A DNA stretch of 64,000 bases, from NCBI RefSeq assembly GCF_028610625.1, contig NZ_JAQQWU010000001.1, forward strand, positions 124,001-188,000. Reading direction: 5' to 3'. Origin of the DNA: Guptibacillus spartinae (GTDB lineage: Bacteria; Bacillota; Bacilli; Bacillales; Guptibacillaceae). Both the position numbers and the translations under genes were made by a program. Positions 50,981 to 59,937 of this stretch are shown here, in pieces. Position 1 is the first letter of the stretch; each line of letters begins with the position of its first letter. Below the pieces are notes generated by a model, which ran no database searches, had not been told where the DNA came from, and saw only the letters and a list, made by a program, of their open reading frames with translations.

Positions 50981-51874
50981 ATGTATCAGGATGATATAGA
51001 TAAAATCTTAAAGGAAAGCTCATTGTATGACAGATATGAAATTACATCTCAAAACAAAGAATTATTGAATACTATGTTTAAAGATGAAGTAACAATAGAT
51101 ACATATTGTAAAGACTGTGGAAAGGAAAGCACATTCAAAGCAAAAATGCATAACTCACAATTAAAGACTATAAATGGTCTTACTAAAGAAGGGATTGGAA
51201 GATCACATCTTATGGGATCTACTGTATCTGAGGATGGAACTGTTGATGTCCAGGAGGATATTGATAGTTACATATTAAAAAGGTTTTGGAATAATGTAGC
51301 TCCTCTGGTTCATAGATTCACATGTCAAAGAGATGAAAGTCACAAAATGTTTTTTATATTTTTAGTCAGGGATAATGCTCTTATGAAAATAGGACAATAC
51401 CCTTCCACAGCTACTATTGATAATGCTGACTTACAGAAATACAGAAAGATTCTAGGAAATGATAAATACAAGGAGTTAAGTAAGGGAGTAGGCTTAGCCT
51501 CTCATGGGGTAGGTATAGGCTCTTTTGTTTATCTGAGAAGGATATTTGAGGGGTTAATTGAAGAGAGTCATCACAAGGCAAAGAATGAGCTTAGCGACTG
51601 GAATGAGGATGATTATAGACAGGCTAGGATGAATGAAAGAATAAAATTATTGGAGGATTACTTACCACCCTTTTTAGTAGAGAATAGTGTACTGTATGGC
51701 ATTCTTAGTAAGGGTGTCCATGAGTTAGATGAGGATACATGTTTGCAGATGTTCCCTAATATTCAGGTAGCGATTGAAATAATATTAGATGAGAAGATAG
51801 CTGAAAGGGAGAAAGAGAGTAAACTAAAAAAGGCATCAAGATTTCTAAAAGAAACACATGAAAATTTTAAGTGA
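50981..51874 (+). CDS. Unknown protein with zinc-finger-like cysteines, possibly DUF4145-like
   Basis: A 297-residue soluble protein. CKDCGKES (about residue 44) and CQRDESH (about 111) may bind zinc. The C-terminal half is helical, with GSFVYLRRIFEGLIEESHHK and LYGILSKGVHELDEDTCLQM, resembling the helical DUF4145 region found with restriction and defence genes; this resemblance is weak. AGGAGTG ribosome binding site. It has its own terminator and lies directly upstream of the ABC-3C genes, so it may be an accessory defence gene. Confidence 0.55.
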   Translation: MYQDDIDKILKESSLYDRYEITSQNKELLNTMFKDEVTIDTYCKDCGKESTFKAKMHNSQLKTINGLTKEGIGRSHLMGSTVSEDGTVDVQEDIDSYILKRFWNNVAPLVHRFTCQRDESHKMFFIFLVRDNALMKIGQYPSTATIDNADLQKYRKILGNDKYKELSKGVGLASHGVGIGSFVYLRRIFEGLIEESHHKAKNELSDWNEDDYRQARMNERIKLLEDYLPPFLVENSVLYGILSKGVHELDEDTCLQMFPNIQVAIEIILDEKIAEREKESKLKKASRFLKETHENFK

Positions 51875-51887
51875 AGCAAGCAAAACA

Positions 51888-51911
51888 AAGAGGCTTTTTA
51901 GTCTCTTTTTA
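51888..51911 (+). terminator. Terminator after the zinc-finger unknown
   Basis: AAAGAG and CTCTTT around a ten-base loop followed by T residues. Confidence 0.65.
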
Positions 51912-51990
51912 CTTAGATATGAAGTTGTTAAATGGAGATAGCATAGATTTTAGTTTTATAGACTTTTGTGTCAAAGGTGGTGTGTTTTAA

Positions 51991-52749
51991 ATGCCTAAGA
52001 GAAGAAAACCAACTGAAAATGAGAATGCAATACTTCTTGCAGAAGTAGAAAATATGTGCCCTCTATGTACAAGACCCCTTATGTATGAAAAGGGTGGGAA
52101 AAAATATAAAATATTTCAAGGTGCTCATATCTATCCTCTTAATCCTACTGAACAAGAAAAAGAATTATTAAAGAATGAGGAAGTAATTCATGAGGATGTA
52201 AATGACCTAACAAATTTCATCGCATTATGTACTGAATGCCATACAAAGTTTGATAATCCTAGAACTGTCAAAGAATATAGGTTGTTATTAAGCATGAAGA
52301 AAAACATTTTGTCTAAAAGTGAGTCCAGAGCTAAGTACCATGATTATCAAATAGAATCAGAAATAAAGGAAGTTATTGCCACCCTTGTAGAGGAGTTTAA
52401 TGAAGGATCTCTAAAACCATTGGAATTAAAGGCATTAAGGCTGGATGAAAAATCTGATGAAACATTAACAGGTATAACCAAAATAAGAATTAGAACTGAA
52501 ATCACTGAATATTACTATTATATACAGGAGCAGTTTTTCCAGTTAGATAGTCAATACCCTAGATCATTTAATGCAATAGCCTCACAAGTTAGCGCATTCT
52601 ATAACAGTTTAAGCAGAACTGAATCTTCCCAAGAAATAATATATGAGCAACTTACTGAATGGCTCTCTAAAAAAACTGGTAATACTTCTTCTGGAGCATG
52701 TGCAATTGTTATTTCATTTTTCATACAAAATTGTGAGGTGTTTTCATGA
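51991..52749 (+). CDS. ABC-3C system effector with N-terminal HNH nuclease
   Basis: A 252-residue protein. The N-terminal HNH domain is visible: CPLCTRPLMYEKGG (about residues 27-40), FQGAHIYPLN (first His) and DLTNFIALCTECHTKFDN (Asn and second His). The C-terminal part is helical and without known motif, as in ABC three-component systems where this end binds the other subunits. Its last bases overlap the next gene by four (ATGA), and the three genes are coupled. Predicted role: DNA cleavage when the ATPase partner senses invading DNA; this is inferred from known ABC-3C organisation. Confidence 0.78.
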   Translation: MPKRRKPTENENAILLAEVENMCPLCTRPLMYEKGGKKYKIFQGAHIYPLNPTEQEKELLKNEEVIHEDVNDLTNFIALCTECHTKFDNPRTVKEYRLLLSMKKNILSKSESRAKYHDYQIESEIKEVIATLVEEFNEGSLKPLELKALRLDEKSDETLTGITKIRIRTEITEYYYYIQEQFFQLDSQYPRSFNAIASQVSAFYNSLSRTESSQEIIYEQLTEWLSKKTGNTSSGACAIVISFFIQNCEVFS

Positions 52750-52979
52750 TAGTACCTAACAAGGTTATAAGGTTTAGTGATTCAATTATAGGTAAAATGC
52801 CTATTATTCTTGAGTATATCTCAACAAAAGAAATGACAATAAAGGAATTATACTTTTCTACACAGAATCACTTTGAAGAGATTGATGAGTTTATTTACTC
52901 AATAGATGTTTTATATCTACTTGATGCCATAAGGGTAGATTTTGATAAAGGAGTAGTCAAATATGTTAGTAAGGATTAA
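52746..52979 (+). CDS. ABC-3C system middle component (77 aa)
   Basis: A small helical wHTH-like protein (VIRFSDSIIGKMPIILEYI; LYFSTQNHFEEIDEFIYSID; LYLLDAIRVD) of the size and position of ABC-3C middle components. It overlaps the HNH gene by four bases and the ATPase gene by 17, so translation of all three is linked. It probably bridges the nuclease and ATPase. Confidence 0.78.
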   Translation: MIVPNKVIRFSDSIIGKMPIILEYISTKEMTIKELYFSTQNHFEEIDEFIYSIDVLYLLDAIRVDFDKGVVKYVSKD

Positions 52980-54567
52980 AAGCGCAATATTTGCAGAAGA
53001 TAAAATTGAGTTTCATCAGGGATTGAATGTAGTCTTAGGCGATAATAAAGGCTCTAACTCTATAGGTAAATCAACTTTACTGATGATGATAGATTTTATC
53101 TATGGAGGTAATACATATCAAAATCATAATAGCGATGTTATAACTCATTTGGGTCATCATGATTTTGGGTTTACTTTTAAATTTGACAATTATGAATATC
53201 ATTTTGTGAGAGGTACAGAAAATCCAGATATAGTTTATAAAAGTAATGAAAAATATGAAAAACTATATAAGATGAAGGTGAATGACTACACTAATAAGCT
53301 AAAGAGGTATTATGATTTAGCATCAGATCAAATAACTTTTAGAACTGCTGTAAGTACCTATTCAAGAGTATGGGGAAAAGAAAATTACAATGTTAATAAA
53401 CCTCTGCATAGCTTTCATAAGCAAGTATTTAGTCAATCAGTTACAAATTTAATTAAATTATTTAATAAATATAATGCTATTGAATTGCAGGATAAGGAAT
53501 TAAAAGACCTAGAGGATAAAAAGCAGGTATTAAATAAAGCTGGCAAGTATAAGTTGATCCCTAAGATAACTAAGAAAGAATTTGATAAAAACCTCAAAGA
53601 AATTAAATCTCTTAATAAAGAAATTGAAAGGTTGGGGAAAAGCGCTTATAGTACCTCAGGTGATATTAAAGAAATAGTCTCTGATGAAATGATTGATCTT
53701 AGAGAAAAGAAGAAAAAACTGATTGAAGAGAGAGAATATTACATATCTAGACTAAATAGGACAACAAGGACAATAAAAAAGTCAGCGGATGCTGGGTTTG
53801 AGAGCCTAATGGAGTTTTTCCCTGATGTTGATCTTGAGAAATTGCAAAATATTGAATCCTTCCATGAGGGAATAAGCTCGATACTTAGTAATGAGCTAGA
53901 AGATGCTCGAAAAGAATTATCAAATAAAATAGATGAGTTAGAGAAAGAAATCAATGCAGTTATTAAACAGCAAGATCACCTTCTTAACCCTGATGAAGAG
54001 CTTACAGTATTTATAGATACTTTAATTGAATATTCATCAAAGGTAAAGAATCTTAAGCTAGAAAATGAGTACTATAACAAGTTGACTAATGTTAGAGAAG
54101 ATGCAAGTACCAAAAAGGGGGAGCTTGAAGAATTAAAGGAGAAAATTGTAGAGGAACTTAACAAGGCGATTAATACAAAATTAAAAGAAATCAATGACTT
54201 TATTCATGAGGACAAAAGGGCAGCACCAGAAATTAATTTAACCTACAATAAATATGATTTTAAAGTTTTTGATAATACTGGGACTGGTAAAGCATATACT
54301 AATTTAATTATTTTTGACCTAGCTATATTGTCATTAACTGATTTACCCTTTATCATGCATGACTCATTCTTATTTAAGAATATTGAGAAGGATGCAGTGG
54401 AGAAAATTATTAAGTTTTATAGCTCAATGTCTAAGCAAGTGTTTATTGCTATTGATATTATTGATATGTACAATCAAGAAACCCAAGATATTTTACAAAG
54501 AAATAAAGTAATACAATTGTCTGAGGATAATTTACTGACAAAATTGGATTGGAGAGATAGTAAATAA
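52963..54567 (+). CDS. DUF2326 SMC/Rad50-like ATPase of the ABC-3C system
   Basis: A 534-residue ATPase. Walker A is GDNKGSNSIGKST (about residues 26-38), then a long coiled-coil middle (about 185-420) and a C-terminal lobe with LPFIMHDSFLFKNIE, where the Walker B region lies. This is the DUF2326 architecture described for ABC-3C systems, putative anti-phage defences that couple DNA sensing to an effector. The gene has about a dozen CpG, mostly in GCG, slightly more than the rest of the element. Confidence 0.85.
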   Translation: MLVRIKSAIFAEDKIEFHQGLNVVLGDNKGSNSIGKSTLLMMIDFIYGGNTYQNHNSDVITHLGHHDFGFTFKFDNYEYHFVRGTENPDIVYKSNEKYEKLYKMKVNDYTNKLKRYYDLASDQITFRTAVSTYSRVWGKENYNVNKPLHSFHKQVFSQSVTNLIKLFNKYNAIELQDKELKDLEDKKQVLNKAGKYKLIPKITKKEFDKNLKEIKSLNKEIERLGKSAYSTSGDIKEIVSDEMIDLREKKKKLIEEREYYISRLNRTTRTIKKSADAGFESLMEFFPDVDLEKLQNIESFHEGISSILSNELEDARKELSNKIDELEKEINAVIKQQDHLLNPDEELTVFIDTLIEYSSKVKNLKLENEYYNKLTNVREDASTKKGELEELKEKIVEELNKAINTKLKEINDFIHEDKRAAPEINLTYNKYDFKVFDNTGTGKAYTNLIIFDLAILSLTDLPFIMHDSFLFKNIEKDAVEKIIKFYSSMSKQVFIAIDIIDMYNQETQDILQRNKVIQLSEDNLLTKLDWRDSK

Positions 54568-54590
54568 GGAAAGATTCTCTCCTTTTTAAA

Positions 54591-54627
54591 GGCAGGGTTT
54601 AGCAATTAGCTAAGCGCTGTCTTTTTT
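54591..54627 (+). terminator. Terminator after the ABC-3C cassette
   Basis: GGCAGGGTTTAGC and GCTAAGCGCTGTC pair with a few mismatches around AATTA, then six T residues. Confidence 0.75.
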
Positions 54628-54802
54628 GTTCATTCTAGATAATTCCTTAATGCAATTTCCAGACTAAGGATTTGAAATTTGTAAAAGAAAGAGGAAGAAA
54701 GGTAAATAAGATAATGAATTACACTATACTGGAATACATTGACATATATTTGTTTTTTGCTAAGATCTAGCTTAGCTAACTAAAAAAAGGTGTGAATGCA
54801 AA

Positions 54803-55174
54803 ATGTATATTGACAAAGGAATACTTACTAAGGATGAGCTGACATTAATAGCCAGGTACCCTGATAAGATACAGAGTAGGTTAGAGGAGGAGGTACTTAA
54901 AGCAAAGGAAGTAGAAATTAGCTCATTTTCATATGATAATTGGATTAAGTGGATGGAGACAGGCAAGCAAATTTCTTTTGATGGAAATGTAACAAGCATA
55001 GGGGATCTAAATACATACAGGCTTGCAAGGAAAGCAGTTGAAATGGAAGAAGGTTTCAGTATTGAACCCCATGAAAAAGAAATTGACTTTGATGACAGAA
55101 TAGAAAGTTTCAAACAGTATCCTAAAGGCTCAAGAGTTAGAGCTAATGGTGATTTAATTAAGAGGGAGGAGTGA
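54803..55174 (+). CDS. Unknown protein of the element (123 aa)
   Basis: A soluble acidic protein (ILTKDELTLIARYPDKIQSR; YDNWIKWMETGKQISFDGN) not recognised. The AAAGGTG site upstream is only moderate. It is a single-gene transcript with its own terminator. Codon use and CpG absence match the rest of the element. Confidence 0.6.
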   Translation: MYIDKGILTKDELTLIARYPDKIQSRLEEEVLKAKEVEISSFSYDNWIKWMETGKQISFDGNVTSIGDLNTYRLARKAVEMEEGFSIEPHEKEIDFDDRIESFKQYPKGSRVRANGDLIKREE

Positions 55175-55187
55175 TCCTCTCTTTTTT
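55161..55187 (+). terminator. Terminator after the 123-aa gene
   Basis: AGAGG and CCTCT around a ten-base loop with T run; overlaps the stop codon. Confidence 0.65.
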
Positions 55188-55398
55188 ATTTATAGGAAAG
55201 TATTCCTGCTATATTCAAAAAATAGGAAACAGAATTTTCTCAGAGGATACAACAAATAATTGGAAGGGGGTGCTACATGCCTCTAATTCCTTTAAAAATG
55301 GAATATGTATATATGGTACACAACTTGCACTGGATATTAGCCCTCTGTCCCCCTTTGGGTGGGGTAAAGTTTACAAATAGGATTGCTATATCAAACAG

Positions 55399-55425
55399 AA
55401 AAAGCTCCCTAAACAGAGAGCCTTA
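55399..55425 (-). terminator. Terminator of the tyrosine recombinase gene
   Basis: On the reverse strand AAGGCTCTC and GGGAGCTTTTT pair around TGTTTA. Confidence 0.65.
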
Positions 55426-55429
55426 TCAG

Positions 55430-55978
55430 TTATATTCCTATAGACATTGTAGAGGTTACTTTATTAGCCTCATCTTGAGTGATTCCAATATACCTTAATG
55501 TAACTGCTTGTGTGCTGTGATTAAATATGTACTGTAGCAAGGACAGATCCACACCATTCTTATAAGCCATGTAGCCAAAAGTCTTTCTGAGGCTATGACA
55601 GCTAAGAGTAATACCTATCATATCTCCTGCCTTAGCTACAATCCTATGAGCCTGTACTCTGCTTATTGGCTTGCTCCTATCCTTATTACTGTAGAAAAGG
55701 AAGTCATCAGGCTGTAGATTATTAGCCTCTACATAATCCCTTATCAGTAACTGTAGCTTTGCATTAAGCTGTATGATCTTCTCTTTACCTGTTTTCTCTT
55801 CTCTGTCCTTCCAGATCCCTTGCGAGCTATCCTGTACATTAGCCCTCAATATATCAGATATCCTAAGCCCTGTATTTAAGCTGTAGGCTAAGAGCAGATA
55901 CTGCTTAGATCCTTTCTTATATACCTCCATTACTTCTCTTATCATTACTGGATCAGTTATAGGCTGAGCTGTATTCAT
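55430..55978 (-). CDS. Minimal tyrosine recombinase (catalytic domain only)
   Basis: A 182-residue phage-integrase-family protein with the full catalytic set: Arg in NTGLRISDIL, His-x-x-Arg in CHSLRKTFGYM, a second His in FNHSTQAV and the Tyr in LRYIGITQDEA. It lacks the N-terminal core-binding domain of normal integrases. Since a serine recombinase already serves the ends, this enzyme may resolve multimers of the circular form, as Xer-like proteins do on plasmids. AGGAGG ribosome binding site before ATG; transcribed leftwards away from the origin-like region. Confidence 0.88.
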   Translation of the reverse strand: MNTAQPITDPVMIREVMEVYKKGSKQYLLLAYSLNTGLRISDILRANVQDSSQGIWKDREEKTGKEKIIQLNAKLQLLIRDYVEANNLQPDDFLFYSNKDRSKPISRVQAHRIVAKAGDMIGITLSCHSLRKTFGYMAYKNGVDLSLLQYIFNHSTQAVTLRYIGITQDEANKVTSTMSIGI

Positions 55979-56227
55979 TTATGTACCTCCTGTATGTAAT
56001 GTAAATACTCATTGTGTTACTTTTCAACCCCTACAAAACAACAGTAGCAATAAAACCTCTACAAATCAATGTTTAACAGGTAACACAATGCAATTAAGTT
56101 ACATTTTTTCTTGATACTCATTCATTCCAGTTATATAAGAATGTTTATTATTCCTACTGAAACAAGGGAGGATACACTACAGGAATGGATCAGATTGTAG
56201 GCAGGGCAAGGGCTGAGGTCTCTTGCT

Positions 56228-56247
56228 TGTGGATAACCTGTGGATAA
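56228..56247 (-). promoter_or_regulatory. Two perfect DnaA boxes
   Basis: TGTGGATAA, the complement of the strict DnaA box TTATCCACA, occurs at 56228-56236 and 56239-56247, spaced 11 bases (one helical turn). Confidence 0.75.
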
Positions 56248-56440
56248 CTTATGCAAAAGGGCAGGTACTTGCAGGGCTTGTTTCTTGGATATTTTAAGCA
56301 TTATTCCCCTCCTACAATAACTACCCCTGCTACCTAACTGGATCTTATACTGCTCTCTTACTGATCTCTTACAGTCCTCTTTAAGTTATTCTCCTCCTTG
56401 AGCTACATTACTTACTGGATCTGTATAGAAATAAGACATA

Positions 56441-56485
56441 AAAAAAGCCCCTCACTATAGCAATTAAGCTACAGCAAGGGGGGGC
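56441..56485 (-). terminator. Leftward terminator inside the origin region
   Basis: On the reverse strand AGCCCC and GGGGCT pair, with further inner pairing, followed by TTTTTT. No gene ends here, so it suggests a short leftward RNA. Confidence 0.65.
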
Positions 56486-57257
56486 TACAGTATTTTATTA
56501 CACTACATATATAAAAAACTGCTATCTAAACAGATATTAAAAGAGACTAGGAGGAGAGTACTGCCAACTGCTTTCCCACAGAAAGAAATTGCTTTCCTCA
56601 TCCTGCCTACATCCAATCAAGATAAGAGCTATGCACACCAACAGCACACAGCCTTTAGGAGAGTGTACAGAGAATTAATCTAACAAAAGATTAAAGCTCC
56701 CTACATTTATTTATCCTGCTGTATGACTATTTTTAAAGGCTCAGTACAATATTTACTTACTGTTATTTAGTCAGGCATGTAGCTGTCTTTTTTAACCCTG
56801 TACCACATCCTGCGACTGAATCAATTACTTAATAATAAAGAGTAAGAGATAGTAAAGCAGGTAGTTCAGTATAAATTTTTTGTACACAATGACTGCTATC
56901 CCTGTCATGGCAGTTATTAAGACCTAAAGAGATTAGAGATAGGAGCTAAAGCTCCACAACTACTTAGAAAAGATCTGAGTAACTTAAAACATAACTACAA
57001 TAACTCCTGTACTACCTCCCTGACTGTCTTTACTGCTCCTAACTGCTTAGAGAGCTCCTGACTGCCTCAACTGGGTATAAGCCCTTATATTGTAGCTACT
57101 AAAGTTATTAAGACATTCCCTTTATTGTATGAGGACTGACCATAGGGAAGGACTTAGGCTTTAGCCTATACTACCTTTAACTATGTCAAGACTAAGAAGA
57201 AACTTTTGCCTTAAAATGGCTGTACCTCTTGTGGCTCTAAGGCTCAAGCCTCTTTTT

Positions 57258-57318
57258 TTTATGTTCACAAAATACCCCCAATCAAGCCTGTTTATGTTCA
57301 CAAAATACCCCCAATCAA
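57258..57318. repeat. Two 28-bp direct repeats (iteron-like)
   Basis: 57258-57285 and 57291-57318 are identical over 28 bases (containing TTCACAAAATACCCCCAATC) with a 33-base period, i.e. three helical turns, about 200 bases before the Rep-like gene. Confidence 0.8.
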
Positions 57319-57509
57319 ATCAGAGTATTAATCCTACCCCCTGTCATGTTTTTATATTTAACTCTAATCATAGTAATGAGACCGCTAAAAAAACTTTTTA
57401 TAACTTTTTTACTCAAAGTACTTGTTAAGTACCCCATGCAGCTGGATGTATTAGTGAACAAAAGAAAGGAGCTGATTAGCTCACTTAAAAACACATGGAG
57501 GGTTATACA

Positions 57510-58367
57510 ATGAAACAAGTAAGAGGCACAGAATATATCAATAGAGATACAGGAGAGATACATGAATTTGCTTATGCTAGGACAGTAGATCAGGAGAAAG
57601 CATATCAGGAGAAAAAGCAGAGAGAGGACAGCAGAAAGAAAGCTAAAGCTTTTACCTTCTCAAATATGGAAAATGCTAAGGAGGCTATTGAGGTGCTAAC
57701 AACAGTAGAGCTAGGATATTTTCTGGTATTACAGACTTATGTAAGGTATGAGGATAATGTATTGATTAAATCCAGTCATAATCCTGTACCAATGAATAGA
57801 GGAGACATTGGAGAGGTCTTAGGTATCAATAACAGGAGTCAGATTAAGAAACATATTGATAACTTTTTAGATAAAGAAATGATGTCAACTAAGGCAATTA
57901 CAGTAGAAGGTAAGCAGGTAGATGCTTTTGTTATTAATAATAAATATCACTTTAAAGGCAGGACAGAAAATAAAAGAGTAGTCAAGGCTTTCTCAGAGCA
58001 GATCAGAAAGCTGTATCAGGCTAACATCAATAAAAAGAATAAGAAAAAACCTGCTGATATGGGCTTTTTATATTTAATCTTGCCTTACATCAACTATGAA
58101 AATAATGTACTTTGTACTAATCCTTTTGAAACTGAGGGAGAGGTTATTGAGGCACTATCAATAGCAGATATTTGTAAGATTACAGGGCTAGATAAGAAGA
58201 ATGTACAGGCTAAAATAAACAATCTTAAATGGGATGGGATGACAGTTTTTGCTAAGGTCTTAAAAGGCAGAAAAACACATCTAAAACTTAATCCTTTTGT
58301 ATTTTACAGAAAAGATGGAGAGCCTGATAAGTCATTACAAGCAGATTTCTTAATCAGAGGAAACTAA
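57510..58367 (+). CDS. Rep-like DNA-binding protein (285 aa), putative replication initiator
   Basis: The N-terminus reads TEYINRDTGEIHEF, similar in style to Gram-positive replication proteins, then a helical region and winged-helix-like segments (RGDIGEVLGINNRSQIKKHI, about residues 95-115; LSIADICKITGLDKKNVQAK, about 220-240). Two wHTH domains and the position just after iteron-like repeats and DnaA boxes suggest an origin-binding initiator, but no exact family is recognised; a phage transcription regulator is the alternative. ATG at 57510 has TGGAGGG seven bases upstream. Confidence 0.55.
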   Translation: MKQVRGTEYINRDTGEIHEFAYARTVDQEKAYQEKKQREDSRKKAKAFTFSNMENAKEAIEVLTTVELGYFLVLQTYVRYEDNVLIKSSHNPVPMNRGDIGEVLGINNRSQIKKHIDNFLDKEMMSTKAITVEGKQVDAFVINNKYHFKGRTENKRVVKAFSEQIRKLYQANINKKNKKKPADMGFLYLILPYINYENNVLCTNPFETEGEVIEALSIADICKITGLDKKNVQAKINNLKWDGMTVFAKVLKGRKTHLKLNPFVFYRKDGEPDKSLQADFLIRGN

Positions 58368-58381
58368 GGAGGATCTACAGC

Positions 58382-58738
58382 ATGGAGAATATAAAGCCTT
58401 TAACAGAGACAACTAAAAAAGCATTAATGTATTTAGTACAGATTGAGGGCATTACTCAGACTTATGATCCTGTATTGAAAAAAGTAGATTTCATGGAGGT
58501 AGCTGAGGCTATTGGATTGCCTCCTGAGGTCACTATGTCAGAGATATGTAACTCTATATTAAAGGAGCTTAATGCTAGAAATATAACTATTGCTTTTGTA
58601 CCTGATAAGAAAGATAAAAATTGTATTTATATAGGGCTTAGACCTATCTTACTCAATACCCATCATGAGTTTTTAGAGGATGGTCTAGAGATTAAGACAA
58701 AAGATAGAGACTATGTAGCTCAGGTAGTAAATATATAA
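58382..58738 (+). CDS. Unknown protein (118 aa) following the Rep-like gene
   Basis: A soluble protein (PLTETTKKALMYLVQIEGIT; EVAEAIGLPPEVTMSEICNS) with a possible helix-turn-helix in the middle. Starts eight bases after AAGGAGG and 14 bases from the Rep-like stop, so it is co-transcribed with it. Perhaps a replication or copy-control partner. Confidence 0.6.
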   Translation: MENIKPLTETTKKALMYLVQIEGITQTYDPVLKKVDFMEVAEAIGLPPEVTMSEICNSILKELNARNITIAFVPDKKDKNCIYIGLRPILLNTHHEFLEDGLEIKTKDRDYVAQVVNI

Positions 58739-58903
58739 AACTTTTTAAATTTTTTTGGATTAAACACTTTACTAATGTTCATCCAGTAGCACTAGAGGGT
58801 GGAAAAGGTAACAGGCTACTTTAGCTAGTAGCTTGCTATCTTTCCTGAGTATTACACTACACTACATTTATAAGAAACTGAAAGCAGAAAGGGGTAACAC
58901 AGC

Positions 58904-59920
58904 ATGACAGACAAGCAAACAGAATTAATTGAGGAGTATCTTGCAGAGGTTATGCCTAGTCAGGCTATTGAACATGCTATAGCTTTTGGATATTTAAAAG
59001 GTACTGACTCACAGATTACACAGACAATGTACTCAGAGAGAGCAGGTATAAACTCTAGGACTCTCAGAAAGTACATTGCAGAGAATAAGCAAGCATATGA
59101 GGAGGAGCTAGAGAGGGCTAAGGAAAATGCTGAGCCTGAAATTGACATTTCTAACTTAGACAGTAGGAGCTTATCAGAGGAGCAGATTGATAAGTTTATT
59201 GAGGTATTGTATCAGTCTGCTATTACAGGCAATGCAAGAGATAGACAGCTTTTGATTGACTTTACAGGCATGACTGCTACTGATGTTATGACATTCCAGA
59301 ATACAAAAGCATCAAGCCTCAGGTGGTTTGTTAAGTCTACACTCTCAACAATTAGTAAGCATATGGATGCAAGGGCTTTAGGGATCAACTTAGCAGAAAG
59401 CTCCTATTTGTACAGAGGTGATAAGTCCAGTAATGGAAATGCTCAAAACTTTATCAATGCAGATCTTGAGGATGAGAGCTTTAAACTTGAGCTTATGTAT
59501 TGGGGAATGGCTTTTATGTCTCTATACAATCAGACAGAGCATCCTGACATTAAACTACTTGAGAAAGTAGTAAGACTAGAGAGAATGGAGCAGGAGACAG
59601 CTCAGGAGATCAATAAAGCTGAGGTTAAGAAGTATGAGGCAGGTAAAGACATCAAGGCAGATAAAAAGCCTTTAAGTAGGGAGGCATTATACAGCAAACT
59701 TAGTGAGGTCTTTACTGATGAGGAAATAGATGAAATGAGAGCTAAACAGAAAGAGGCAGACAGAGTAACTAAGCCTCCTGAGCTAGACAAGGAAAAAGTA
59801 GAGCAGAGAGCTTCACAGCATGAGGACAAGTTAGAAGTACTATTGTCTATTGAGGATGAGCTTAAAGCTATGATGAAAAAGGCAGACCTTAAAAACAGAG
59901 CAAGAAAATACCAACAATAA
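58904..59920 (+). CDS. Phage-terminase-small-subunit-like protein (338 aa)
   Basis: The N-terminal half resembles HTH proteins of the phBC6A51/terminase small subunit type: MTDKQTELIEEYLAEVM, TMYSERAGINSRTLRKYIAE and SAITGNARDRQLLIDFTGMT (a typical 'gnardr' helix). The C-terminal 120 residues are a charged coiled coil. Terminase-like small subunits in satellites redirect packaging of helper phages, but no large subunit, capsid or tail genes are present and the match is from pattern only. AAAGGGG ribosome binding site. A small GCTACT/AGTAGC hairpin precedes the gene at 58834-58851. Confidence 0.45.
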   Translation: MTDKQTELIEEYLAEVMPSQAIEHAIAFGYLKGTDSQITQTMYSERAGINSRTLRKYIAENKQAYEEELERAKENAEPEIDISNLDSRSLSEEQIDKFIEVLYQSAITGNARDRQLLIDFTGMTATDVMTFQNTKASSLRWFVKSTLSTISKHMDARALGINLAESSYLYRGDKSSNGNAQNFINADLEDESFKLELMYWGMAFMSLYNQTEHPDIKLLEKVVRLERMEQETAQEINKAEVKKYEAGKDIKADKKPLSREALYSKLSEVFTDEEIDEMRAKQKEADRVTKPPELDKEKVEQRASQHEDKLEVLLSIEDELKAMMKKADLKNRARKYQQ

Positions 59921-59937
59921 AAAGGAGAATGGTTATT

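Larger units (their letters stand above)
55979..57509. other. 1.5-kb non-coding region, probable replication origin of the element
   Basis: No convincing gene over 1.5 kb. It contains a 10-bp inverted repeat ATTGTGTTAC/GTAACACAAT (56011-56020 and 56080-56089), two DnaA boxes (56228-56247), a leftward terminator (56441-56485) and two iteron-like repeats (57258-57318) just before a Rep-like gene. Only three CG dinucleotides were seen between 55,001 and 57,420. The layout is that of a plasmid origin plus possibly an antisense RNA. Confidence 0.6.

Noticed and set aside
55277-55498. 73-residue rightward ORF with a GGGGG ribosome binding site
   Set aside because: Its second half is antisense to the tyrosine recombinase 3' end and its terminator; composition does not suggest a protein.
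56131-56301. 56-residue leftward ORF with a good AGGAGGGG site spanning the DnaA boxes
   Set aside because: Sequence has no protein-like pattern and it lies in the origin; kept as an unlikely alternative only.
57183-57428. 81-residue ORF in the origin region with a repeated FMFTKYPQS peptide
   Set aside because: The repetition comes from the 28-bp direct repeats; no ribosome binding site and the peptide is not protein-like.
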